From positions 62,001 through 126,000 of the forward strand of contig JAMDYG010000002.1 of the NCBI GenBank assembly GCA_024160085.1: 64,000 bases of DNA. The letters are read 5' to 3'. Shown in pieces: positions 1-10,349 of the stretch. Source of the stretch: Serratia symbiotica (lineage in GTDB: Bacteria > Pseudomonadota > Gammaproteobacteria > Enterobacterales > Enterobacteriaceae). A program made the translations under genes and the position numbers. Numbering within the stretch: position 1 is the stretch's first letter; the number at the start of each line of letters is the position of its first letter. The notes under the pieces were generated by a model. It was not told the origin of the DNA. It did no database searches and saw only the letters and a program-made list of their open reading frames with translations.

Positions 1-182
1 TCATTTAATACCTCTTCCACACTTATTATATTTACCTAAGGGATTTTGCATCGCACTTTAGCGTACAGTTGTAAGCCGAACAAGTCCGATCAGCATTTTT
101 CAATTTTATTTTTCTCGAATTTGCGCCACCGTGCCAGTGCCGTTAGAACTCGCATCATCCCTTGAGTTACGAGCAATTTACC

Positions 183-1114
183 GTGAGCTATGCCGCTATC
201 CAAACCGCAATGCTAATTTGTAACGAGCAAGGTACACCTGTTTCGAAACAGTTCAATGACGTCTATTTTTCCAATCAAAATGGGCTGGAAGAAACCCGTT
301 ATGCGTTTCTTAACGACAATCGGTGCTACCACAGCGCTTTGCCAATCACCCGCGCCTGTTGTTTATCGTGGCGGAAACCATCTTTGGCACAGGGCTAGGG
401 CTTAACTTTTTAGCCATGTGTCAGGATTTCGCCGATTTTCATCAGGCGTTGCCGGATGCCCGGCATCAGCGCCTGCACTTTATCAGCTTTGAAAAATTCT
501 TATTGCGGCAGGCCGATCTGGCAGCAGCGCACGGGTGCTGGCCGCAACTCGCCCCTTATGCCGAAGAGCTACACGCCAAGAGCTATGCGCCCAATGGCCT
601 CTGCCCCCTGCCAGGTTGCCACCATCTGCTATTGGCCACCGGGCGTATTACGCCCGATCTTTGGTTCAGTAACATCAACACGCTGCTAGCGCATGTCGAT
701 GCCAGCATTGACAACCAGGTCGATACCTGGTTCCTCGACGGTTTTGCGCCGTCTAAAAATCCCGATATATGGGCTGATCAACTGTTCAGCGCCATGGTTA
801 GCTTTGCCCGTCCTGAAGGCGGCTTCGCTACTTTTACCGCTGCTGGTTTTATGCGACGTGGGTTGCAGCAGACCGGTTTTTGGGTGAGCCGTTACGAAGA
901 CTTCGGTCAGAAACGCGAAATGCTGGCAGTTGAGAGGACAGTGACCCTAGCGATGGCGGTCGATCGCTTGGGCTGTATTCGGTGCTGCTAGCGGCGGAAA
1001 TTTTAGCAGCGCAACTGTTTGGCGAACCGTTGCCGAGTGATGCGCAAATGCTGGCAGTGCTGAATCCTAATCGGATGTGGATAAGAAAACTGCTAAAAAA
1101 CGTGTGCTGTGTAA
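183..1114 (+). pseudogene. mnmC: mnmC, bifunctional tRNA 5-methylaminomethyl-2-thiouridine enzyme, broken
   Basis: The intact enzyme finishes the mnm5s2U34 wobble modification: an N-terminal SAM methyltransferase and a C-terminal FAD oxidoreductase. Here the start is probably GTG at 183, giving the family N-terminus with [16 protein letters not shown] frameshift near 330-370 moves the reading to a second frame that carries most of the methyltransferase domain ([29 protein letters not shown]). Around 950-985 the sequence jumps directly to the extreme C-terminus ([30 protein letters not shown]). About 400 residues of the FAD domain have therefore been deleted. A short duplication lies in the SAM-binding loop (GTGLGLNF instead of the usual GTGLNF). 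It is a pseudogene; residual methyltransferase activity is unlikely. Confidence 0.9.
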
Positions 1115-1133
1115 CAAGGTCTTTGGGGCGCGC

Positions 1134-1441
1134 TCAGCAGTTCCCCGATATCTTCTCAGGTGGGAGGCAATGCGGCCTGGTACAATTTTCCCACATGCTG
1201 CGCACCAGCATCTGATCCGGCAGCGATAGCTCACCGGCAGTAATCGCCTTATTCAGGCTGCTCTCAACCCGTGTTTTCAGTGCCTCGGCAGTATGCTCAC
1301 CCGGCGGTGATCTTCTACCTCGGCCACCGCCAGCGTCAGATGACCACACAGGTAGCCACCGGCAAATAATTCATCATCGCTGGCATACCCTACCTAGTAA
1401 TCAATCAGCGCAAAAATACGTGCTTCGAATTCTACAATCAT
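1134..1441 (-). pseudogene. yfcL: yfcL family protein, broken
   Basis: Read from ATG at 1441 the frame begins MIVEFEARIFALIDY, then has a TAG, then continues with [22 protein letters not shown] before a frameshift. The second half, in another frame ([29 protein letters not shown]), matches the C-terminus of the small YfcL family. One in-frame stop plus one frameshift disable it. Its place upstream of epmC on the same strand is the E. coli order. The molecular role of YfcL is not established. Confidence 0.8.
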
Positions 1442-1484
1442 CAATTTTACTCTAATACCCTTTATCTTTCAAACTGTAGCGTGG

Positions 1485-1615
1485 TTGGCTGTTCTCAGTA
1501 GCTCGGCTCATACATGTTCTGGGCCGCTGCGAGTAGTGTTCAAATCAGTCCCAGGTAGATTTGTCACCCCAGTCACTGACCCGAATAGGCACCTGGGGAT
1601 TGGTTTGCCTGCTGC
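1485..1615. repeat. Diverged, rearranged copy of a dispersed intergenic repeat
   Basis: This stretch shares phrases with the dispersed repeat seen at 17693 and 25911: a block like ccgctgcgagtagtgttcaa and a block like caccccagtcactgac followed by cctggggatt. The order of the blocks differs from the better copies, so it is a degraded or rearranged member. It lies between the broken yfcL and epmC genes and codes for nothing visible. Confidence 0.45.
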
Positions 1616-1678
1616 CTAGTGACAGCTTGAAAGCTATTGGGGATATATTTTCAATTAAACATAGAGTCAGTTGATATT

Positions 1679-2223
1679 TTATGGATAGGGAAAATGCTCT
1701 GCTACCAACGGTGGCGTATTGTAAAACGCTTGCAATTCCTGAATAAAGCGCGCGGCTCTTGTAGGTATTTCCTGCTCCAGCAATCGTAACACCCTGTCAC
1801 GAACCTTGTGCTGGAACGCGATGCGGTCAGGCTCACAATCACCGTTTAGGTTGTCGCAACTAACGTTAAATGGGAAGCCTGCCGCTACGCAGAACATCCA
1901 CTTCAGTGCTTGTGGCTTGATCTCTACCGCTTCAAACTCGCTCTGCGTTTGCGCATCACGCAATCCGGGTAGTACCAATAGCCGAAATCCACCAATTTAC
2001 GGCGTTCCTCACCGGCGATACACCAGCGCGAGATCTTATATAAGCCGCTGGCGTAGAAGCCGTGGGCGAATACGATGCGGTGATATGACCATTGGCTATC
2101 GGCAGGTAGGTAAATAGGTTCATCGTTGCCCTTGACCAGCCGAGTGTTGTATTTCTCGCTGAAGCACTGGTTGAATATTGTGATTAATTGCGCGTATTGG
2201 TGGGTCACCTGTATGTCTAACAT
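1679..2223 (-). pseudogene. epmC: epmC, elongation factor P hydroxylase, frameshifted
   Basis: EpmC hydroxylates the modified lysine of elongation factor P. From ATG at 2223 the protein runs through NTRLVKGNDEPIYLPAD, RIVFAHGFYASGLYKISRWC and DFGYWYYPD. Near 1970 it must change frame to continue as GLRDAQTQSEFEAVEIKPQ, FCVAAGFPFNVSCDN and so on to the stop at 1679. With the frame restored the length is about 181 codons, the family size, so a single indel is the only obvious lesion. E. coli has HEISHWCIAG where this has YKISRWCIAG; the changed metal-site histidine suggests relaxed selection. It lies between yfcL and yfcA as in E. coli. Confidence 0.85.
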
Positions 2224-2279
2224 AAATAAAAAACTCTATAACCCTAAAAATAAAGCGGTAATCCCGCTCTTGTTACCTG

Positions 2280-3068
2280 CTATAGGTGCTGCGTTAGCCA
2301 CTGCTGGATTTCTGCGCCGTGGTTGTCATATAGTAGATTGCTACTCATCACCAGCGAAACAATGACGATCATCGGCCGGATTAGTGTTTGTCCATGGGTT
2401 ATCACCATGTGCGCCCCCAAACGTGCCCATAGCACCCGGCCCACCACAGCATCACCAAACCAATGCTCCATATCACTTTGCCGCCGATGATAAACAGTGC
2501 CAGCCCGCCAACGTTTGAGGTGAGGTTCAGCACCTTGGCATGCGCGGTGGATTTGGTAAGGTTAAAACCGCAGAGTATCACATAGGCTAGCGCATAAAAG
2601 GAGCCAGCACCAGGGCTAAAGAAACCGTCGTAAAAACCGACCCCCCCCAACCAAGCAGCCCAAGCAGCAAAGCCCCTAGACGACGCTGACGGCATTCTTC
2701 ACCTAACCATGGCATTAGCAAAAAATACTGACTGATGCCGATCACCAGCAACGGTAGCATCTGCCGCAGCAGATTGGCGCGTATATACTGCACCAGAATC
2801 GCCCCGATGCTCGAGCCTATTAAGGTCAGCAGGATGGTCAGCTTCTGGTCGTTGAGATTTACCGCGCTACGGCGGAGAAAGACCCGCCTACTGATTGTAA
2901 CTTGTTGGTCGCCAGCGCCTGCGCTGGGGGGGGGTACTCCCACTGCCATTAGAGTCGGGGTACCGTCAGTAACCCACCGCTGCCAGCGATGGAATCAATA
3001 AAACCTGCCAACAACGCTACTGCGAACAAAATCCCAAGCATCTAGCGGCCAACAATTAAGCAGTCCAT
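2280..3068 (-). pseudogene. yfcA: yfcA, TSUP-family membrane permease, broken
   Basis: This is a member of the sulfite/sulfonate exporter TauE/SafE (TSUP) family. Three or more frames together cover the protein: LLAGFIDSIAGSGGLLTVP near the start, NLNDQKLTILLTLIGSSIGA, FYDGFFSPGAGSFYALAYV, STAHAKVLNLTSNVGGL, and LIRPMIVIVSLVMSSNLLYD at the end. Frameshifts near 2950, 2640 and 2420 and a stop soon after the presumed ATG at 3068 disable it. The substrate of YfcA is not well established. Position between epmC and mepA is conserved. Confidence 0.85.
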
Positions 3069-3075
3069 TTATTTA

Positions 3076-3901
3076 TTACTCCGCTGCGAAATGATTACTC
3101 AGCAATGCTTGACAGCTAGGTGGTAACGGCGGCGGCAAGCCCTGCTTGCTTGGCGCTCGGCTGATGCGGCACAAACCAGCTAGACAGTTCGCTACCTCAG
3201 CCATCGCCCGGCGGTGGCATATCCTGATCTTCGCACTCCAGGCTGTTGGCCGGGCAACGCAAGCGTACATGCATATGCGCACGGTGACCGAACCATGGCC
3301 GCACCTTATGCAACCAGTTACGGTCAGCGCTAGCGTCTAGGCACAGACGATGTTTGATCGCCAGGTTGACGAAGATGCGCGTTACTGTGGCGTCCTGGGT
3401 TGCCAATTTGATCAAGGAGCCAATTTGCGGTTGCCACTGGCCTGCCACCACCTGTTTGCCATTGCTGGAAACCAGATCCAGCAGTTGCGGTTGCAACAAC
3501 TATTGCGCACTCCAGAGCTGAGGTGGCAGTTGTAGCCATATATCAACATCTAGCCCCGACTGATGGCTGGTATGACCGCTGTTAAAACGCCCTCCAGCTG
3601 GCATTGCCATATCGTCTATCAATACCATACCCAACGCTTTCTGGTTAGCTTTGCGGCTGAGATGCTGAATAAATGCCAGCAGATCTGGGTGATCGAAATA
3701 GCGGTGTTGGTCGATGCGCATCACTTGATAATCCGTTGAGTTTATCGGCAGTGGCTGGGCACCGATAATGCGGCCATTAGCAAAGATGCCTACCGCCTGC
3801 GGCGCGCTAGCCACCTGGTGCTCGATCTTCTGCCACGGCGTCAAAGCCATGGTAGAACCTGATGCCATCAGGGCAGCGAGAGTCAACATCTATTTTTTCA
3901 T
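3076..3901 (-). pseudogene. mepA: mepA, penicillin-insensitive murein endopeptidase, broken
   Basis: MepA is a periplasmic zinc LAS-family peptidase that cuts DD (3-4) cross-links in peptidoglycan. ATG at 3901 gives MKK, then TAG, then [12 protein letters not shown] (signal peptide). The catalytic region is legible: [19 protein letters not shown], then another in-frame TAG after PPQLWSAQ, then [23 protein letters not shown] follows PPPGDG where E. coli has Cys, and a later frameshift is needed to reach the proline-rich C-terminus (LPPPLPPSCQALL). Two TAG, one TGA and one frameshift mark it as dead although the zinc-ligand motifs are intact. Confidence 0.88.
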
Positions 3902-3907
3902 GGTCTA

Positions 3908-4993
3908 TTACCAGCGTGGGATCCTAGAAACCACATCACCGTTCTGCGCGCGTTGGCGCAGCAGGTGATCCATCAACACAATCGCCATCATCGCTTCGGC
4001 GATCGGCACTGCACGAATACCCACACATGGGTCATGACGGCCATGGGTGACTATCTCCACCGCCTCGCCCTGGCGATTAATGGTGCGCCCTGGTACCGTA
4101 ATGCTAGGAGTAGGTTTCAATGCCAGATGGGCAATCACCGGCTGGCCGTTGCTGATGCCGCCGAGGGTGCCGCCAGCGTGATTGCTCTGGAAGCCCTTCG
4201 GGGTGATTTCGTCGCGGTTTTCGCTGCCGCGTTTGGTCACCACGGCAAAACCATCGCCGATTTCTATGCCTTTTACCGCATTGATGCTCATCAACGCGTG
4301 CGCCAGGTCAGCATCTAGGCGGTCAAATACCGGCTCGCCCAAGCCAACTGGCACATTTTCAGCGATCACGCTGATTTTAGCGCCTATTGAGTCGCCTTCT
4401 TTCTTCAAAATGCGTATTAGTTCATTAAGTTGCCCCAGATTTTCCGGGGAAGGGCAGAAAAATGGATTTCGTTCGACTTGTTCCCAGTCTTGCAATTCGC
4501 AGGTCACATCGCCGATCTGTGACAGATAGCCGCGCACCCGCACGCCGAATTCTTGCCGCAGGTATTTCTTGGCTATCGCCCCAGCCGCCACGCGTATTGC
4601 AGTTTCACGCGCCGAAGAACGGCCACCACCGAGATAGTCACGTAGGCCGTATTTCTGTTCGTAGGTATAGTCGGCATGCCCCGGACGAAACACGTCCTTG
4701 ATGGCACTGTAATCTTGGGAGCGTTGATCAGTATTCTCGATCATCAGCCCAATGCTGGTGCCGGTGGTCACTCCCTCAAAGAGACCGGAGAGGATGCGTA
4801 CCTGATCCGATTCACGGCGCTGGGTAGTATACCGAGAAGTCCCCGGACGCCGACGATCTAGATCGTGTTGTAAATCGGCCTCAGTGAGCGGGATACCGGG
4901 CGGCACGCCATCGACGATACAGCCCAACGCTACCCCGTGAGATTCACCAAAGGTGGTGACGCGGAAGATCTGCCCAATAGTGTTTCCTGCCAT
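3908..4993 (-). CDS. aroC: Chorismate synthase AroC
   Basis: AroC converts 5-enolpyruvylshikimate-3-phosphate to chorismate, the last shared step to aromatic amino acids and folate, using reduced FMN in the cytoplasm. The frame is uninterrupted, 361 residues, the usual length. Family signatures are clear: [20 protein letters not shown] at the N-terminus with the active-site His, [49 protein letters not shown] and [17 protein letters not shown] near the end. The ATG at 4993 is preferred over the overlapping GTG at 4996 because GGAG lies five bases upstream and MAGN is the conserved start. It is one of two intact genes among decayed neighbours, so it is probably under selection. Confidence 0.97.
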   Translation of the reverse strand: MAGNTIGQIFRVTTFGESHGVALGCIVDGVPPGIPLTEADLQHDLDRRRPGTSRYTTQRRESDQVRILSGLFEGVTTGTSIGLMIENTDQRSQDYSAIKDVFRPGHADYTYEQKYGLRDYLGGGRSSARETAIRVAAGAIAKKYLRQEFGVRVRGYLSQIGDVTCELQDWEQVERNPFFCPSPENLGQLNELIRILKKEGDSIGAKISVIAENVPVGLGEPVFDRLDADLAHALMSINAVKGIEIGDGFAVVTKRGSENRDEITPKGFQSNHAGGTLGGISNGQPVIAHLALKPTPSITVPGRTINRQGEAVEIVTHGRHDPCVGIRAVPIAEAMMAIVLMDHLLRQRAQNGDVVSRIPRW

Positions 4994-5036
4994 CACGGCT
5001 CCTTACCGTTAGTAATTATCGTTACAGGAATTTTGC

Positions 5037-5972
5037 TTAGCTGCGGTAGATACTGAAGTGCGCCTTGCAATCAATCAGTTGTTGTTTAGTTAGCATGAAT
5101 ACGCCATCGCCGCCGTTTTTGAACGCCAGCCAGGTAAACGGAATATCTGGATACTGTTCCATCAGGTATACCATGCTGTTGCCTACCTCACAAATCAGCA
5201 CACCATCGTCGCTCAGATAATCCGGCGCACAGGCCAAGATGCGGCGCACTAACTTCAGGCCATCGTCACCCGCCGCTAGACCCAGTTTTGGCTCAAAGCG
5301 GAACTCTTGCGGCAGATCAGACATATCTTGCGCATTGACATATGGTGGGTTGGTGACGATCAGATCATACTGGATCGTGGGAATACCGCGAAACAGATCG
5401 GAACAGATAGGGATCACCTGATGTTCGACGCCATGATCCTGAATATTACGTTCGGTAACTGCCAGAACCTCGTTGGAGATGTCCACGGCGTCCACTTCTG
5501 CTTCAGGGAAAGCATTGCCGCAGGCGATGGCAATGCAGCCACTGCCAGTACACATGTCAAGAATGCGCTGTGGCAGATGTGGGAGCAGGGTATTGAAACG
5601 ATCGTTGATCAGCTCGCCAATCGGTGAACGCGGCACCAGCACACGCTCATCTACATAGAACTCCATGCCACAGAACCAGGCTTTATTAGTGAGGTAAGCG
5701 ACCGGGATGCGCTCATTGACGCGGCGGATCACGCGTTCCACGATAAGATGGCGTTCGCTAGAAGTTAAACGGGCAGTATGCATGTCCTTTGGAATATCTA
5801 GCGGCAGGAACAGGCTTGGCAGCACCAATTGCACCGCTTCATCCCATGGATTATCGGTTCCGTGACCATAGTATATATTGGCGGCATTGAAACGGCTCAC
5901 CGCCAAGCGCAGCATATCCTGAATGGTGTGCAGCTGCTCGTTCACGGCTTTATCGACGAAAATTTTGTCCAA
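5037..5972 (-). CDS. prmB: Ribosomal protein uL3 N5-glutamine methyltransferase PrmB
   Basis: PrmB methylates a glutamine of ribosomal protein uL3 using SAM and helps large-subunit assembly. The uninterrupted frame shows the SAM-binding [12 protein letters not shown] and the catalytic NPPY inside [20 protein letters not shown], plus [20 protein letters not shown]. The frame is open upstream to 5996, but TTG at 5972 is chosen: GGAG sits six bases before it and the product then begins with DKIFVDKAV, as in E. coli, at 311 residues. It lies directly upstream of aroC on the same strand, so the two may be co-transcribed. No lesion is seen. Confidence 0.95.
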   Translation of the reverse strand: MDKIFVDKAVNEQLHTIQDMLRLAVSRFNAANIYYGHGTDNPWDEAVQLVLPSLFLPLDIPKDMHTARLTSSERHLIVERVIRRVNERIPVAYLTNKAWFCGMEFYVDERVLVPRSPIGELINDRFNTLLPHLPQRILDMCTGSGCIAIACGNAFPEAEVDAVDISNEVLAVTERNIQDHGVEHQVIPICSDLFRGIPTIQYDLIVTNPPYVNAQDMSDLPQEFRFEPKLGLAAGDDGLKLVRRILACAPDYLSDDGVLICEVGNSMVYLMEQYPDIPFTWLAFKNGGDGVFMLTKQQLIDCKAHFSIYRS

Positions 5973-6144
5973 TTTGCTCTCCGGTAGGCACTGCAATGCA
6001 TGATTTAGTTACATAGTTTGCCATGAAGCCCATGACAAATCACGCTAATCCCTTATGCTTTTCACTCTAGCCTGAGTTTTGCTTCGACAGAATTCATTCG
6101 CGAGGTAAAATAAAAGAATAAATAATTTCCGGTAAATAATGAGA

Positions 6145-6675
6145 ATGAAGAATCAGCTCCCTTTTAGCAAAGATGAACGGGAACTCTTCAGAGAGTCGGT
6201 TGCGGACGCGAAAAAACTGCCACAAGATGCTGTCGCCCACTGTCGGCCCAAGCCAAAGTTTAAATAGATCGTGCTGTCGCGGCTGCTGCAAGAGCAGGTT
6301 AACGCTAGCTATTACTTCTTAGATGAATATCAGCCGTTACTGTAAGAGGAAGGCCCACCATGCTATGTCTGCCCTGGTAGCAACCCGTTCGAACTGAGAA
6401 AGCTGCGCCGTGGCGACTATTCACCGGATCTGTTTCTCGATCTGCACGGCCTAACTCATAGGCAGGCCAAACAGGAGTTGGGCGCGCTGATTGCCTCCTG
6501 CAAACGTGAGCAGATACATTTTGCCTGTGTGATGCATGGCCATGGCAAACACATTCTCAAACAGCAAACACCGCTGTGGTTGGCGCAGCACCCCGATGTG
6601 CTGGCGTTCCACCAGGAACCGAAGGCATGGGGCGGCAATGTGGCCATTCTGCTGCTGGTCGAACTGGCGGAGTAA
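6145..6675 (+). pseudogene. smrB: smrB, Smr-domain ribosome rescue nuclease, two in-frame stops
   Basis: SmrB cleaves mRNA at collided ribosomes. ATG at 6145 and the TAA at 6673 are in one frame of 177 codons, close to the family length, but codon 41 is TAG (6265) and codon 67 is TAA (6343). The Smr domain itself is intact: [20 protein letters not shown] with the DLHG motif and [20 protein letters not shown] with the HGxG motif. Reinitiation after the second stop could in principle make a Smr-only protein, but no good start is visible before Met at 6478. It is divergent from prmB and convergent with sixA, as in E. coli. Confidence 0.88.
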
Positions 6676-6690
6676 GGGGGTAGAAACGAA

Positions 6691-6717
6691 GAAGGGCGAT
6701 GTTTGACATCGCCCTTC
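6691..6717. terminator. Hairpin between convergent smrB and sixA
   Basis: An 11-bp perfect stem (gaagggcgatg ... catcgcccttc) with a 5-nt loop tttga sits just after the smrB stop and just before the sixA stop on the other strand. The T-rich run is better on the minus strand side (ttcgttt). It is placed to act as a shared, bidirectional terminator. Confidence 0.75.
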
Positions 6718-6723
6718 GGTCAT

Positions 6724-7209
6724 TCAGACTTTAGCTATTACCTGCGATGGACTCACTTGCCGTTCAAATTTGCCGTGACCATTACCCACCAGCAGTTCGA
6801 CATTGGAGATGGAGGACGTGACGAACATCGGCGGGCTTTCCCCCGGACACAGCTCGGCCACCAGATATCCAACCAACGGTAAATGGGAGACGATCAGCAC
6901 ATATTTTACCCCATGCATCGCTAGCTCCTGCAAGTAGCCGCCGACGTGTTCAGTGTTGCCGCTCGGTGTCAGCTCAGGAAGTACTTCTTCCTCCGGCAGC
7001 GTCATGGCCTCTCGCACCATTGCCAGTGTCTGTTTGGCCCGCAGATAGGGGCTGATCAGCACCCGTTCAATATCCACAGACTTAGTATTCAGCTAAGCTG
7101 CCATCAGGCGAGACTTATCGCGCCCACAAAGGGTAAGTGGCCTTACCGCATCACTGCCCGTATCTATATCTAGTACCGCCTCTCCATGACGCATAATAAA
7201 AACTTGCAT
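6724..7209 (-). pseudogene. sixA: sixA, phosphohistidine phosphatase, single TAG
   Basis: SixA removes phosphate from histidine of phosphotransferase proteins (ArcB, or PtsO of the nitrogen PTS). ATG at 7209 gives MQVFIMRHGEAVLD with the catalytic RHG motif. The frame stays open to 6724 except for one TAG at codon 39 (7095-7093), in the place of a conserved tryptophan (LMAAxL; TGG to TAG is one change). The rest is complete: IERVLISPYLRAKQTL, VSHLPLVGYLVAELCPGE. It needs only suppression of one amber codon to be whole, so it may be a very recent loss, or tolerated. Confidence 0.85.
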
Positions 7210-7622
7210 ATTGCACCGCTTTTGTTGACAAAATAACGCTATACAGAAATGTCTTACATGCCATAACGCGCTAGCTCTATCGCGACCCGAGCATTATTCC
7301 TGAAAGTTCAGGTAAAGAAAACGCTGTTTTTTACATCAACTGTGCTCGTGCGCGGATAAAGTTGCTAGCATAATAATCAATTCAATGGATTAAATTTCAA
7401 CTTGCCCCTGATTAAATTTATTTAATGGGGGGAGTGATTATCCATCCTCTTTGTACAGTATGTGAGATTGTTAAGAAGTGATAATGTTCACAACATAAGC
7501 CTAACCGGGAATCATTAGCAGTGTTTACTTATTTAAATGATTACATTTGGCAGATCGCCAGAGATCAACATTGCGTGCAAGCACTACTGCGGTGAAACCC
7601 TCGCCAATGTTTAAAACAGAGA
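7210..7622. other. Gap left by loss of fadI and fadJ
   Basis: In E. coli the anaerobic fatty acid oxidation genes fadJ and fadI lie between sixA and yfcZ. Here about 410 bases separate the two flanking genes and no reading frame or motif of either protein can be read. The stretch is rather AT-rich. I infer deletion of both genes. Confidence 0.6.
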
Positions 7623-7910
7623 TTAACGTAGGCTAAGCTGGAAAATCAATGTTCCAGTCTTGCGGGCGAAGATAAAATCGTCTGCCAGTTACACGCTGCC
7701 GTCAATCGGTTTAATGCGACTGTTAATATTCGTAAAGAGTAGCCTGCACCGCTCAGTCCATTTCGCTCAATACGGACAATATTTTATACGCATCCTGTTG
7801 ATGAGTAAATACTTAGCTGTAAGATATGCTGTGCAATCGGTGTTATCAAATACCGTACTGATATCTACGCAGAAACAGGCTGCGGTTTCTTAGTTATGGT
7901 ATTTATTCAT
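7623..7910 (-). pseudogene. yfcZ: yfcZ family small protein, broken
   Basis: From ATG at 7910 the reading gives MNKYHN, a TAA stop, then ETAACFCVDISTVFDNTDCTAYL, which matches the YfcZ family (CCCMDVGT...DNSDCTA in E. coli). The end of the same gene is recognisable as LIFQLSLR followed by TAA at 7623. Between them the frame is disturbed. The role of YfcZ is unknown; it normally lies between fadI and fadL, and that position confirms the identification. Confidence 0.7.
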
Positions 7911-8320
7911 GGCATCTGATATAGTTTTTTCACTCAAAGATTTAGCTAGTGAGGGGAAATGGCTATGTACTTTATGGCATCACACCAAAAAAGTCCGAGG
8001 CTATTTTACTCCGCAGCGAAACAGAATTACTAGTACTGAATTTTTATAGGTGTTTTAAGTAATGGAAATCATAGATAACACTTAAACCATGCTAATATAA
8101 AGTAATTACCCCCTAAATTGATTAAAAAATTCATTTTTAATCATAAGCATAGGTGTATTTAATAATAAAATTTAAATACTACTACTAGATTATACCTATA
8201 ATTTATCTACTGGTCATATTTGTCCGAATGATAATACTACATACAATGCTATTCTCTTTGTTACCTCACATAACACAATTTAAATAATAAACATATAATT
8301 ATAATAAAATGTTGGTCATA
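7911..8320. other. AT-rich spacer before the fadL remnant
   Basis: No gene, RNA or convincing promoter could be read here. It is the intergenic region between divergent yfcZ and fadL, where E. coli has FadR and other regulatory sites; I cannot point to a surviving site. Confidence 0.4.
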
Positions 8321-9346
8321 ATGCAAAAAAAACCATTTACTCAATTCAGTTATTGCAATTGCAGTGGCAGTTATTTCTTCATAGACATTAGCCGCTGGAT
8401 TCCAACTAAATGAGTTTTCAGCCGCTGGTTTAGGGCGTGCGTATTCGGGTGAAGGCGCAATAGCGGATACTGTAGCTTCCGCAAGCCGTAATCCTGCTAC
8501 CCTGATGCGGTACACTCGCCCAGAGTTTCCATCGGGGCGATATTTATCGATCCACAGGTAGATATTTCAGGCAAATCACCCTCAGGTGACAGCCGCTTAG
8601 GCGCCAATAAAATCACGCCATCCGCCTGAGTGCCAAACCTGTATTATATCCACCCGGTTAACCAGTAGTTTGTCCTCGGAGGATCAGTCACCAGTAACTA
8701 TAACTATGGCCTGGCTACCAAATACAATAAAAGGGATGAGAACAACCGTTACAGATTTACCTACTGTTCCGTAGTGAAAATCAAGTTTGATGGTAACTAC
8801 AAAAGCGACCTACCGACCCAGTACAACCCATTCCTCGGAGCGGTAGGCTTGCTACTCGGCACCAGCAATAAGACCATTCCAGCGCATTTGCCCCTGAACC
8901 TGCCTGAGATAGGTGAACTGTCCGGTTACAATAAGGTAGCATCACAGTGGGCTGTTCATTATAACTTGACCTACACTCGTTAGAGCTAGTTCTAAGAGTT
9001 AAAGGCTACAAACAACGAACAGGTGTTGTTAAAAAAGAACGAAGACTTTCGCGATGCCTATCGCACCACACTGGGCGTAACTTACTTTTACGACGATAAC
9101 TGGATCTTCCTTACTGGTATCGCCTTTGATGTCAGCCCAGTACTTGTACAGTGCCACTCCATCTCGATCCCAGATCAGAACCGCCTGTGGTTGAAGCATC
9201 GGTGTTTCCTAAGCATTCAACAAGGACGCTTTAGTTGATGTAGGGATTTCCTACATGCACGGCCAGAAAATCAGCATCAAAGAAGGTCCATACACTTTCT
9301 ACTCTATGGGAAAAGCTTGGCTGTACGGTGCCAGCTTCAACTGTAA
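8321..9346 (+). pseudogene. fadL: fadL, long-chain fatty acid outer membrane porin, broken
   Basis: FadL is the outer-membrane beta-barrel that takes up long-chain fatty acids. Recognisable pieces in order are the mature N-terminus [20 protein letters not shown] with [18 protein letters not shown] (about 8388-8510), a middle strand MKIKFDGNYKSDLPTQYNPF (from 8774), [67 protein letters not shown], and the C-terminal [17 protein letters not shown] and [11 protein letters not shown]. Several frameshifts are needed and a large part between about 8640 and 8774 is missing. Combined with loss of fadIJ, exogenous fatty acid use looks lost. Confidence 0.85.
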
Positions 9347-9418
9347 ATACACCTGTTTTGGTCATTTACTCAACATGTTGACTGTGTTGTAAAATTGCTT
9401 TTTTACAGGGAGCATTGG

Positions 9419-9720
9419 ATGGCTAAAGTTGACGTAAAATGCCAGTTTTGTGGATAGATTAAATTGGATAAAAGCATGGACTGGGTAAGGCTAAACATCC
9501 ACGCTATTGCTGTCAGCTATGTTGATGAACCTTTCGATTGATTATGTTTACCGCGCCTGCCTGCCCGGAATAAAAGAGCAAATTGTTGACCTTGCGATGA
9601 ATAATATTATCGGTAGTTAGGATACCGCACAGGCGCTATATGTCAGCATTAATTCCGTTGTGAATATGTTAAAAAACACGCGCCCGGGTTGTGTAACCAC
9701 TACGTAGATACCACAACGGC
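9419..9720 (+). mobile_element. IS1-family insA-like remnant
   Basis: ATG at about 9420 begins MAKVDVKCQFCG, the zinc-finger start of the InsA protein of IS1-family elements. After several lesions the reading continues YRACLPGIKEQIVDLAMNN, TAQALYVSINSVVNMLKNTRPG, which is the InsA helix-turn-helix region. Stops interrupt it more than once and I cannot read the downstream insB transposase, so only a fragment remains. It lies directly after the fadL remnant. Confidence 0.7.
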
Positions 9721-9888
9721 GACATACAAGCCCCACGTCACTAGAATTTACATAGAGTTTTACCCGCAGCAATCGTCGTTGAATTTTACTGTTCATCGTG
9801 AGGCATTATAGTGAAACGATGTCTATGAATCACACATGTGACCTAAGTTTTCGAATCGTGAAAATGGAGTATTGACTTTATTTTCCAT

Positions 9889-10338
9889 CTATAGGCATAT
9901 CCTTTTTGACAGAGGTTGACCTAACCGAGCCACCGCCATTACAGGGCTTAACGATTTCACTCTATCAGTCGCAACCCGTGAGAGGAAGCCAGAGCAGCTG
10001 CTATACTCAGGGTGAGCAGCGACAAACTGGTCGATACGATGAATCAGCAAAAAAGTAAGTGTCACGTTCTCCGCTTTGCCCATAAGCCAGGTGATATCCA
10101 CATCGACGAGCGCCCAGACGTCGGCATAATCTGGATCAGGCAGCTAGTTTTCAACGCTAGTTTCTTCCGGTACAGCCTCACCATCGTCAACTAACAATTC
10201 AATATGTGCCTTGATGTCTTCGCCCGCACTCTCGATCGCATCCTGGTAGTTGTCGCCACCAGAGAAGCAGCCAGGAATATCGGGTACGCGAACGCCGAAG
10301 AATGAATTGCCTTTGTCAATAGCAACTGGACACAACAT
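9889..10338 (-). pseudogene. hicB: hicB-like antitoxin, single TAG
   Basis: HicB antitoxins neutralise the HicA mRNA interferase and repress their own operon. ATG at 10338 begins MLCPVAIDKGNSFFGVRVPDIPGCFSGGD, a HicB fold, with IKAHIELLVDDGE. After TSVEN comes one in-frame TAG (10146-10144), at a position where relatives have tryptophan, and the same frame then continues YADVWALVDVDITWLMGKAE and RIDQFVAAHPEY, the ribbon-helix-helix DNA-binding end. The C-terminus runs on to 9889, longer than relatives, so the native stop may also be lost. No hicA is visible beside it. It is an orphaned remnant between two insertion sequences. Confidence 0.75.
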
Positions 10339-10349
10339 ATAAACCTCAG

